The position numbers were made by a program, and so were the translations under genes. 64,000 bases of DNA from Isoetes taiwanensis (lineage: Eukaryota; Streptophyta; Lycopodiopsida; Isoetales; Isoetaceae): NCBI GenBank assembly GCA_021234155.1, contig JAJEKV010000100.1, positions 3,510,116 through 3,574,115 of the forward strand, read 5' to 3'. The stretch's first letter is position 1. Each line of letters starts with the position of its first letter. The notes beneath the pieces are model-generated. The model was not told the origin of the DNA. It made no database searches and saw only the letters and a program-made list of their open reading frames with translations. Positions 24,861 to 34,484 of the stretch are shown here, in pieces.

Positions 24861-26189
24861 AAATGAAAAATGAAAAATCTATCTGCTGGGTGTCTAAACA
24901 AAGAATGAACAGGATGCTGATGTACTATGCTACCAGTGGGCCAGGGATGACACTTCAGGCGAATCAGGGGAGCGCAGATCCTGGATAAATCAGGGCCAAT
25001 TCCAAAGAGATAGAAGAGACTTACAGTGCCCCTAGGGTGGATGCCAGGATGGGCAAAGCAACGGACCACTTATGGAGCCAATACTGAATTTCTGCCAAAC
25101 CCTTGATGCCCCTGTTAAACCCTCGTCTGCATCTATACAGCCAAAAGCTCCTGCCAGACTGTTATCGTCAGGAAAGCTTCTCCTATTGCTGAATCTATAT
25201 GTTTCGGTATTAACACCTGCAAGGAACCCAAGAAGAGACCGAATCCAGCCAGAAGTACTATGAAAAAATAAGAGGTATGTCAAGACTGGTCTGCTGCCAT
25301 GATGTTGCAAAGCAAGCTCAGGCAAGGGATCGGATCCATGCTATATAGAGCAACCGGTGCTGTCGGGGAAACCATGTATGGCTGTCGAATCTTGTGTTTG
25401 GAGGCTGATTCCTATAAAAATTTCAGGGATGCAGAACGTGTGCTACAGAGGCGGATCTGCTGCCGAATCCTGTTGGTAGTGCTTCCTTTATGCTAACACC
25501 TGCGTCAGATTACATGAGGCGGCCCTCGGGGCTTAGGCGCTTAGGCGGCGCCTGGTTGATCTATCCACTATAAATCTATTATCTATGTTAATTTTCTATT
25601 CTAGGGAAACACCCATTCCTTATCTTATATATTATTCTTTTTAGCCCTTTGGCTGATGTGACCATGCCCAGAAGTCCCCACAAGCTTCCTAGACCCTCCT
25701 TCTCAAGGAGAAATGACATTTCGTGGTTAGCATACACGACAATTTCCTTCATTATATAAATGTGCCATCTTAAGAATGAATTTCATTCTATGCGTAACGG
25801 ATTTATTTAACCCCTATATGCCTTAATGGCATAGACAAAACTACGATAAGCTTCATGAGGCCATCTCTGAAATCATGTTAAGGTCAAAATTCTCATCAGT
25901 TCATCAAGATCACACTTTGATTTCAAACTAATAATTATGTTAGCTATGTTACCATGCCATTTAAATTGGTCAATATTTTTGTAGCTTTAATTCATCAATT
26001 TAGCATATTCGGATCATGAATTTTAAGTTCCCATAAACTCATTATCTTCTTGATCCCACAATAAAATCCAAGTGGCACTAACTCTATATCTCCACTTATT
26101 TCAATATGAAATCTACATGCTTCAAAACCATATTCCTTCTTATAATCTTAGTTTAACCACTTTCGCCACTTAAAACGCTGTTACGAATG
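24861..26189. other. Intergenic, no gene recognised
   Basis: Short open frames only. A triple AAAATGAAA repeat near 24856-24876 and a GGCGCTTAGGCGGCGCC palindrome-like GC-rich string near 25537-25553 are the only local features I see. Confidence 0.35.
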
Positions 26190-28790
26190 ATTATTATTTT
26201 TATTTTTATTTTTAAGGACGAAGCCAAAAAGTTTATTAATCAGAGAAGAAGTACAAAGTTTACATGTCTCATCTAACTATGTAAGCACAAAAAGATGCCA
26301 CAGGAGTACGAGCATGGAGCACAATGTACTTACTCTAGAATAGGAGACTAATGATAAGAATCAATTCGAAGATATACTGAATCCAGATGCGTTCCATCAG
26401 TTCTGATTCAAGGGAGGAACACTCGTAGGCTGTCAATATCTTTTTCTAGGCCACCGTAATAACACTGTGTGCAGATGAATAAATGCCCTGAAAGATGTGA
26501 TGTCTGCGACGCTCCCATATCGACTATAGGAACCAACCGGAACCAAGATGAAATTCCCTTTGTTTAGCTGGAGGCCATGCGTTGGGATAGGGACTTAAAA
26601 GGATGCATCGGCGGTCCAATGTCTTTATTAAACAAACCTTGTAGCCAGGACCACGCTGGTTGAACCTCAGGACAATCAAAGAGACAATGCTCAAGAGTCT
26701 CAACGTCCGAAAGACAGAGCGGGCATACTGCAGGTATGCGAGGATCATGGCGATGTCGAAAGGCATTAACACGCAGACACCTGTGGATAACCTGCCACCA
26801 TAGTACAGAGACTTTAGGGTGGAGCAACCTATCCCAAAGCCATAGCCATGTACGACACAAAGTGGGTTGTGGAACCTGTAGGTGCCACCCATCTGACAAC
26901 TGGAGGGGTTGTGCTGCTAAAAGAAGGCGATATATTGATCTGACAAATTGCTTGCCTTTGTGAATATTTTCATGACAGTCCCATGGCACCTTAAGCTCGA
27001 AGTTGAGGATCCAGAAACAGAGAAAGACAAGGAGGCCAAAGCATTGAACAAGCTGCCAAAGCCAACACCAACTTGCACTATAAGAGGCAAATTTTCTGCG
27101 ACCTTCTCCCATAGAGATACGTCCCAATGAGAGAGCAGGAACTTTGCCTGAAATTCAGGCCAAGACAGTAGGCGACCCTCCTCATACCATGCTTGAATAG
27201 AGACAACACCTGCAAGAACCTATCGTCTCTGTGTAAGGGGATGAACCGAGGTCGCCAATGGAGGTCTTTGAGGGGTGCGGAGGCGAGTGATGCCCACCAC
27301 CATGGAGTCTCAATAGGGTGTGGATAGAGGGGCATGGCGAGAAAAGATGTCGATCGCCTCCCATGCCAACAAACAAGCCATAAAAATGGAGAAGCACTTG
27401 GAAAAGGCTGCAGAGTGCGAAATAAAGCCCAAAGGTAGGACTGGTTTGATGACCTTCTTGCCTAGAGGGATCTGATGACCAAGAGCTTGTCTAAGAAGGC
27501 GTGAACCAGGAGAGTCATCCTCACCATTTAGGAGTCTTCAAATGAACTTTAAAATAAGCACTTTACTCTGCAGTAAGAAGTCCATCATACCCAGGCCACC
27601 TGCCCATTTTGGAAGGATGCACTTCGACCAAGCCACCTTAACCACATCACCTTCCTCAGTACCCGCCCAAATAAAGTTTCGAACTATTGCAATGAGCTCA
27701 CGCACTTTGATCTGTGGTGCAAGCAGTAAGGATGCCATATAAACATGGGTACTACTAAGGATCGACTTTGCCCTTTGTAATCATTGCATGCGAGACAACT
27801 TAGCAGTGGACCACCAGAACAAGTGCTTCTCCAAACCCCTAATGATCTCCTCCCATGCAACTCCCATAGTAATATGGATGCCAACTGGAATCCCCAACAA
27901 CTTGATGGCTTTGTCCATGCTAAGTAATTTCCATGGATAATCGTGAACACATGTCCGGGCCGGATTATCCAATGTCCACAAAGTTTTTGTACACATACGC
28001 CACCCCACAAGAATCACAAAGCGGTGAAAAAGTATCTAAAAGAATTTTGGCAGCGGCAAGATTCTCATCATTAGCGACTAGGAAGAGGGCGATGTCGTCG
28101 TGCATATTGATTGCAAACCTCTTGTGTGCCGTCCTCCATTGGAAGACGATGGGGAAGTCCCTCTGTCGTTGCAATGGTGAATAACTGTGACAAAGCCTCT
28201 GCCACAATTGTGAAAAGCAATGGTGCTAAAGGGCATCCCTGGCGAATATTACGGACCGAAAGTGAAAAGGCATGTGACGGCTCACCATGGAAGCAGGACG
28301 ATCGCCCGAAAGCGAGATATCGACTTCATAATATCTGATGTGAATTGTTCCCCAAATCCCAGTCTTAGCATACATCGGCGCATGAATTCCCAGCTGACAA
28401 TGTCATAAGCTTTTGCAAAATCAAGCTTAAGGTATACAACTGGAAGGTTTTGCCTGCGTGCCCAATAAATTCCCTCGTAAGCAGCAACAACATTGTTCAA
28501 AATGCACTGTTTGGAAGAAAACCTGACTGGGTTGTTGAGATGGACTCTGCCAAGATGTCCTTTACTCGCTCTACAAAAGCCTTGACGAAGATCTTATATA
28601 CGGATGACAATAAGGTGATGGGCCGCCAATCTGAAATAGTCTGAGGATCCTTGACCTTGGGGATGAGTGAGATGGCACCTGTGTTTAGAATTCTATCCAA
28701 CGCAGTGGACCGCCGAAAGTCACAGAAAACATCATACACATCTGGCTCCGGCCATTCCCAATACTCCTGGAATTAATTGTCTATTGTCTC
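26190..28790 (-). mobile_element. 5'-truncated LINE with reverse transcriptase and zf-RVT (decayed)
   Basis: A minus-strand non-LTR element. The T-rich tract at 26190-26213 on the plus strand marks its A-rich 3' tail. From the 5' side: ISLIPKVKDPQTISDWRPIT and LAESISTTQSGFLPN (28497-28739), VYLKLDFAKAYDIVSWEFM (28380-28445), an IRQGCPLAP-type block near 28225-28250, a degenerate catalytic box HDDIALFLVAND in place of YADD (about 28060-28100), and the carboxy-terminal zf-RVT domain PKVSVLWWQVIHRCLRVNAF, then CPLCLSDVETLEHCLFDCPE (26640-26830). The frame shifts repeatedly between blocks, so it is inactive. Endonuclease and ORF1 are absent, as expected for incomplete reverse transcription. I could not identify a target-site duplication. 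The 5' border is approximate. Confidence 0.88.
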
Positions 28791-30082
28791 TGCTATACTC
28801 TTTGCATATAAGATGGCAAACCCTATGCGACGTTGTGTAAAAGAAGGAATATTCTATGAATATATGAAATTAACAGAGTAGATGGAATAGTTGAAGGGAA
28901 TGAGAGGAGTATTTGCGAAATAGAAGGCGACCGATAGTCCATAAAAAAAAGGGGGGGGGGATCCCCAATTCAAGTTTTCTTGCCTAAATGGGCTCGAAGG
29001 AATATCCGACGAAACTGGAAAATTGCATGAAAAGAAGAGATGATGACAGAATGATCAAATTGTAATTTGGAAATTTCATTTCCTGTTTGGGCACTGGATT
29101 TCTTAAGATTTTAAAAGGGATTGAATTTTATTTAATTTCATCCAATGGCCCCTTCCCATGTGTTCAAGGCAGCAAGAAGAATAGCAGCAAGAATTAGAAA
29201 GTCAGCCTGATTGATTGCAACGCCCAAGAAGAAGAAACAACATGGGTTTTCTAATGCATTGAGTTGCCCTCTGGCTCCATGCAAGCATTGGCTTGTGATG
29301 CAAAAGGGGCTACTTCACAGTACAAAGTTTTCTAATGCTCCATATTTAGAGGATTTTTTTTCACGAGCAAGGTTTTGAATCAAAATTGCAAGTTTTGCCC
29401 TCATTCCATGCGGGCAATTCAAAGTGCGAAAGCATCTTGTTTTATGTAGCCTTTTTTTAGTTCTTAAAAGCTTCCAACATGCATATTTCCTCTTATGTAT
29501 GTGTCCCTCACCATGATCTCACGACTTAATTCGCGCACAGATTATAGCTTTGTTAACACACTCAAGCTTTACAAATTTATTTTTGCCCAGTGTAAGGAAC
29601 CAATTCAATCCTTATTAATTTCACAATCAATCCAACTCTTGGTTCCCTTCCTTTTTAATTTCACAATCAATCCAACTCTTGGGTCCTTGAATTCAATTCA
29701 ATAATTCATTTCATTTATCACATCTCCTGGTGTAAGCTATAAACCACACACCTTTCTTGTGTCCCTACTTGCAATTAGAGCTCCAAATTTTCCTTCCACA
29801 GCCAGAGCTCCTCTTTTATAATTGTTCCCAGTGAAAAAAACTTCCAAACTAGTCTACCATTGATGTTTATAATTGCCCCAGTATGTATAAGTTTTTTATA
29901 CATACCACATATATTGGCCAATGTAATAATCAATTTAATGGCCACAATAATAATGTTCTTTTTCTATTTTACAAAACATCGGATACTTATATATATTGGC
30001 TTGCCTACTAACACATTAGGCCCCTCACGTTATATGCCTCAATTTAACGACATTGGTCGGTTAACACGCTAGGCATATAAAA
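28791..30082. other. Intergenic, no gene recognised
   Basis: A 9-base G run follows an A run near 28946-28963. A 33-bp direct repeat with TTTCACAATCAATCCAACTC occurs at about 29610-29642 and 29650-29682. No gene is supported. Confidence 0.4.
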
Positions 30083-30230
30083 TGTAACATTCCTAATCGG
30101 CATGCCCTTAATCAACTGGGCAAAACCATCTAGACATTTATAAGTAGTCGCTTCTATCTAGTTATGCTAGTGTCTGGAGAATGCCCTACAGGCAGCACAT
30201 TCAAAGATCGAATACTCGAGCGGCCTTATT

Positions 30231-30430
30231 GTACTTGAACAAAATACTAGCTCGAGGGTATGGTTCACAATCAATAAGTGATTTAAATGAAATCATTGAC
30301 TCGATAAAAGCTTGCGGCCGGTACTTGAACAAAATACTAACTCGGGGGGTACTTGAACAAAATACTATGTCAGGGGTGTGGTTCACGACCAACAAGTGAT
30401 TTGAATGAAATCATTGACTCGATAAACGCT
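30231..30430. repeat. Local direct repeats within the TRIM-like region
   Basis: GTACTTGAACAAAATACTA occurs three times (about 30231, 30320 and 30349), and a block GAAATCATTGACTCGATAAA preceded by AAGTGATTT occurs twice (about 30278-30310 and 30396-30428). The arrangement indicates a tandem duplication of roughly 118 bp followed by a shorter one. Confidence 0.8.
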
Positions 30431-30477
30431 CATGCCTGATAACAGGACCTGATATCAACCAATTCGACTTTGTCATT

Positions 30478-30540
30478 AAGGGAATCGAACCCTGATCATT
30501 GGCTTGAAAGACTAAGCGTCTGACGATACACCAAGTCTCA
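30478..30540 (-). other. tRNA-like promoter module (possible SINE head)
   Basis: On the minus strand the sequence has CTTGGTGTATCGTCAG, then a loop TTTCAAG, then a good B box GGTTCGATTCCC (30480-30491), with spacing like that of tRNA internal promoters. The arms do not pair well enough for a functional tRNA and there is no acceptor stem, so I suggest a tRNA-derived SINE head or decayed tRNA copy. Confidence 0.35.
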
Positions 30541-31066
30541 CTGCCATAGCCTTGCTTCTATTTCCAATTCTTCATAGCCAAGCTTGTTGGTCTGAGCAGG
30601 ATAAGGAATTCCTGCTCCAGGATAAAGACTTTCTGGTGAATCCAGTTGGGTGGATAGAGCTTTGCCCTACTAATCGGATTCTCTTCGTTTCTTTGTGACT
30701 TTGCAGTGATTCGTATCAGGCCTACCATGCGCCCTTTACAATCTCTCCCACTAAAACTATGCTTGTCCTCGAGCATCCAAGACTATGATTTAACCAACAT
30801 ACCATTGACCGGGCGGTTAGCAAGGTTACGAAATTACACATGCATATAAGCACCCATGAAGACCCGAACTCGAGATCGAGACTCGAACTTGAGACCTACT
30901 AATACCAAATGTAACATTCCTAACCGACATACCCTTAACCAACTGGGCAAACCATCTAGATATTTATGAGCAGTCGCTTCAAGCCATTTATGTCAGTGTC
31001 TCGGGAACGCCACATAGGCACATTCAAGGATCGAATACTCAAACACTCTATTATGGGCCTGTTACA

Positions 31067-31490
31067 GTCTTCTCAATGCCCCAGTCATATACATGCTAGA
31101 AATCCCCTCCCGTTGACCTCCATAGTCAGCATGAGCTTGTTGGTGCTCAAGGGCTAATGTGGAAGCAATGAATGTGTAGTATATACGTATCATTGTTGGG
31201 CTATATCATACTATCATTATGTATAATATATATAATGGTTCTCAATTGTGTCATATAATGGAGTATCCTACCTTTGTACATGCATGTCAAAGGTTTGACA
31301 TGTATTGTATAGTATACGTATTCATATCATATAGTATACTGAAACGTCGGATCAACAGTAGAGCAGAACATAGTTAGCAATTCACAAAAATGTCTGATGT
31401 TCAGGCCTACTATTGTACCTAAGTGATAGCATTGGTAACCGGCCTTGGCTTAGCCTTAGCCTTAGCGGTAAACTTCGGAATATCTTAAGG
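31067..31490. other. Spacer between the TRIM-like element and the tandem duplication
   Basis: AT-rich with many TATAGTATAC-like strings around 31200-31340; nothing recognised. Confidence 0.4.
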
Positions 31491-31985
31491 GGGAGGAAAA
31501 AAAGTCTATACATGAACAAGGTGTCAAGTGTGGAGTGAATAGACAGCCAGATTAGATTCTAGCTAGTGGAAGCGAAAAAAAAAAGGGAGGGGGGAAGAGC
31601 GAGGGGGGTTTGGGATTGCCTTAAGACATTCGTCCACCGAGGGAAGTTAGGATTATCTTAAAGGAATCTAAAAATCAAGTTTGGATTGCCTTAAGAGAGA
31701 CCTGGAAAAAAGTCAAAATTAAGATTCCATTAAGAAAATGAAATGAGGATTGCCTTACGTGGGATGTTTATGTGATTTTAGCATTAAGGATAGAGAAGTA
31801 AATGGATCTTAATGTGATTTCATGTGGGAGAAAGAAGTAAGTGAATGTTAATGTGATTTTAATGTGAAGGATAAAGAAGTAAGTGGATTAAATGTGTGGG
31901 GTTAGGTAAAGTCTCCTTAATACTAGAGTTGTCTCTGGGACTTGTTTGAGTTCATCAACCTATACAGGTCCCTCAATCCCTTCTC

Positions 31986-31992
31986 TATATTA
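31986..31992 (+). promoter_or_regulatory. TATA-like box, copy 1 (second copy at 33048-33054)
   Basis: CTCTATATTAGGG lies about 100 bases before the first ATG of the small frame at 32091, a distance that allows a leader of about 70 bases. The same sequence stands at the same distance in copy 2. No transcription data; inferred from position. Confidence 0.4.
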
Positions 31993-32090
31993 GGGACTAG
32001 TTCTCCTTTCTGTATAGAGCAGTGTATCTAGCTGTTTCTGGAATCCTCATTCGTCAACACAAAATCAGAACTGCTGGAATTGCCCCAACC

Positions 32091-32375
32091 ATGAAAATAA
32101 TGTATTCAAAATGTCCCCTACAGTGGCTATGCATGGCATTTCTACTACTTTTTCCTTCTTCAAAACAAGTTGAGACCGCAGAAATTGAAAAAAACCTCCA
32201 TTTGCATCTAGAGGAATTTCCTGGCAGTCATAGATTCACATGCTGTGAGAGAACGTGTGGGATTTACATGTTCGACTCTTCCTGTTTTTGCCAATGCAGT
32301 TCTTATGTGAACCTCCAAAAAAAAAACCCCAGTTCCACAGTGGAAAGCAAGAACCCTATAAACAAAAACCCCTAA
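32091..32375 (+). CDS. Putative small secreted cysteine-rich protein, copy 1
   Basis: A 94-residue frame starting at the first ATG (the open frame reaches back to 32022, but that codon is GTG). The amino end has a short basic start (MKIMYSK) and a hydrophobic core (WLCMAFLLLFPSS), like a signal peptide with possible cleavage after about residue 23-29. The mature part is acidic and His-rich (VETAEIEKNLHLHLEEF), then carries six cysteines in 19 residues, FTCCERTCGIYMFDSSCFCQC, spaced CC-x3-C-x8-C-x-C-x-C; the tail is Lys/Asn/Pro/Ser-rich. I know no plant peptide family with this spacing; the dense CC and C-x-C pattern only loosely recalls Bowman-Birk inhibitors. No introns are needed. Retention in both copies fits a gene but could simply reflect recent duplication. 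Function unknown. Confidence 0.45.
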   Translation: MKIMYSKCPLQWLCMAFLLLFPSSKQVETAEIEKNLHLHLEEFPGSHRFTCCERTCGIYMFDSSCFCQCSSYVNLQKKNPSSTVESKNPINKNP

Positions 32376-33152
32376 TATAATTGGAAGGTCCGACGAATCC
32401 CATGTTCCTATGTTCCATTTTAGCAGCAGAGTTCTCTTCTATTCTATTCTATTCTTAATCGACTGTTTGATCAAGCTGTCTAAATGAGTAAGCTGTTTGA
32501 AGAGAAGTGTTGCACGACAGATGGCATTGCAAGAAGGTCGCCAAAAATATTTGGGAGGAAAAAAAGTCTATACATGAACAAGGTGTCAAGTGTGGAGTGA
32601 ATAGACAGCCAGATTAGATTCTAGCTAGTGGAAGCGAAAAAAAAAAGGGAGAGGGGAAGAGCGAGGGGGGTTTGGGATTGCCTTAAGACATTCGTCCACC
32701 GAGGGAAGTTAGGATTATCTTAAAGGAATCTAAAAATCAAGTTTGGATTGCCTTAAGAGAGACCTGGAAAAAAGTCAAAATTAAGATTCCATTAAGAAAA
32801 TGAAATGAGGATTGCCTTACGTGGGATGTTTATGTGATTTTAGCATTAAGGATAGAGAAGTAAATGGATCTTAATGTGATTTCATGTGGGAGAAAGAAGT
32901 AAGTGAATGTTAATGTGATTTTAATGTGAAGGATAAAGAAGTAAGTGGATTAAATGTGTGGGGTTAGGTAAAGTCTCCTTAATACTAGAGTTGTCTCTGG
33001 GACTTGTTTGAGTTCATCAACCTATACAGGTCCCTCAATCCCTTCTCTATATTAGGGACTAGTTCTCCTTTCTGTATAGAGCAGTGTATCTAGCTGTTTC
33101 TGGAATCCTCATTCGTCAACACAAAATCAGAACTGCTGGAATTGCCCCAACC

Positions 33153-33437
33153 ATGAAAATAATGTATTCAAAATGTCCCCTACAGTGGCTATGCATGGCA
33201 TTTCTACTACTTTTTCCTTCTTCAAAACAAGTTGAGACCGCAGAAATTGAAAAAAACCTCCATTTGCATCTAGAGGAATTTCCTGGCAGTCATAGATTCA
33301 CATGCTGTGAGAGAACGTGTGGGATTTACATGTTCGACTCTTCCTGTTTTTGCCAATGCAGTTCTTATGTGAACCTCCAAAAAAAAAACCCCAGTTCCAC
33401 AGTGGAAAGCAAGAACCCTATAAAAAAAAAACCCTAA
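33153..33437 (+). CDS. Putative small secreted cysteine-rich protein, copy 2
   Basis: The duplicate of the frame at 32091-32375, also 94 residues, with the same signal-like amino end and identical six-cysteine segment. The only coding differences I see are near the carboxy end (ESKNPIKKKP here, ESKNPINKNP in copy 1). The 1 kb before it, including the TATA-like box, is copied too, so both genes would carry the same promoter. Function unknown. Confidence 0.45.
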   Translation: MKIMYSKCPLQWLCMAFLLLFPSSKQVETAEIEKNLHLHLEEFPGSHRFTCCERTCGIYMFDSSCFCQCSSYVNLQKKNPSSTVESKNPIKKKP

Positions 33438-33713
33438 TATAATTGGAAGGTCCGACGGATCCCATGTTCCTATGTTCCATTTTAGCAGCAGAGTTCTCTT
33501 CTATTCTATTCTATTCTTAATCGACTGTTTGATCAAGCTGTCTAAATGAGTAAGCTGTTTGAAGAGAAGTGTTGCACGACAGATGGCATTGCAAGAAGGT
33601 CGCCAAAAATATTTGCTTTGCTTTTCCAACATTTGCCAACGTAATAATATGATCTCATTGACACTCGATATGGAAAAAAAATTTCAAGATAATATTATTT
33701 TTCCATGAATATA

Positions 33714-34269
33714 TGTTAGTTTTGTACGTCCAGGTACAGGACTATTCCTGAGAACCACGGAACAGGGCAGGAATAAGGCACCAGATCAAGCATCGGGTAG
33801 TAGACCCACGCCCCTGCCGAAACACATGCAGAGGACCATGCCCCAGTCAAAGAAGCTCTGTAGAGTATAGTCAAAAGTCAGCGGGATTCCAGGCACACAA
33901 TGAAGGCGCTGCCAGGTTCTCCGAAAATCAGGCGTTGATCCAGGAGTTGGTAACTAAGACCTGCCACATACCTATTTTGAGCACAAGGCCATTGTACTAT
34001 ATATATGAGTAGAGATAGATCTCAAGTTTTTAGATGAGATTTTGGCCTTGTCTCAATTGTTTTCCTCTCGCTTGACTAGAGTTCATGTACTCAATTTGAC
34101 ATCAAGGAAGTCATATTTCTGCCACGGTTTTGTCTTGCTCTTTCCCTTCCTTTCTTTTTTCTCTCCTTTGCAAAATCCCGCGTGACACTCAACAAGGATT
34201 CTCCTGTTTGATCCAGGGGTCCTCATAGAGGGCTGTCTTGCAGGAGATCCCGAACCCAGACCCTAAACA
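33714..34269 (+). repeat. 5' LTR of the Ty3-group element
   Basis: Begins TGTTAG and ends CTAAACA. It is collinear with the 3' LTR at 41886-42445. It starts 100 bases after the end of the 1,062-bp tandem duplication. Confidence 0.92.
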
Positions 34270-34433
34270 CTGACGCCATTGCCAAGACTTAGTCCTTTTT
34301 TTCTCTCCCATCAACATGTCTGTTTGTGCTTTTACACTTGAAGAACTCCTTAGCCAAACTGTGGCTCGATTGGAATGCCACCAGCGCCGTGAAGCTGCTC
34401 GCGAAATGTATGATCCTGACTATGACATTGAGG

Positions 34434-34484
34434 GAGGTCGTGTCCGCTCACGTGCTCAATCGGCACGTGAGCGGACATGACCTC
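34434..34484. repeat. Near-perfect inverted repeat inside the gag region
   Basis: Two 22-base arms (34434-34455 and 34463-34484) are reverse complements with one mismatch, separated by a 7-base loop TCAATCG. The arms contain GTGTCCGCTCACGTGC and its complement. This foldback would form a very stable hairpin. Confidence 0.9.

Larger units (their letters stand above)
30083..31066 (-). mobile_element. TRIM-like element (short LTR-type repeats), minus strand, enlarged by inserted repeats
   Basis: Two related direct repeats of about 157 bp lie at 30083-30241 and 30910-31066. In the element's orientation each begins or should begin TGTAACAGG and ends GGAATGTTACA, giving short inverted termini. Next to the upstream repeat is TTTGGTATT, a degenerate relative of the primer-binding site TGGTATCAGAGC. 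A purine tract AGTGGGAGAGA precedes TGTAA near 30738. No coding capacity is visible. The distance between this purine tract and the downstream repeat suggests that about 0.5 kb of other repeats (listed separately) has been inserted near the start of that repeat. The same family forms the compact element at 63027-63442. A remnant; the age cannot be given beyond noting clear divergence between the repeats. Confidence 0.6.
31491..33614. repeat. 1,062-bp tandem duplication, two nearly identical copies
   Basis: Copy 1 is 31491-32552 and copy 2 is 32553-33614, head to tail, with an offset of exactly 1,062 bases throughout. Comparing the copies by eye I find about four single-base differences, so the duplication is recent or homogenised. 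Each copy holds a promoter-like region with shorter internal repeats (AGAAGTAAGTGGA and TTAATGTGATTT blocks), a TATA-like box and one small protein frame. Only one base of microhomology is visible at the junction. Confidence 0.97.

Noticed and set aside
32022-32090. Longer amino end for the cysteine-rich protein
   Set aside because: The upstream codon at 32022 is GTG, not ATG; the first ATG is at 32091 and gives a better signal peptide.
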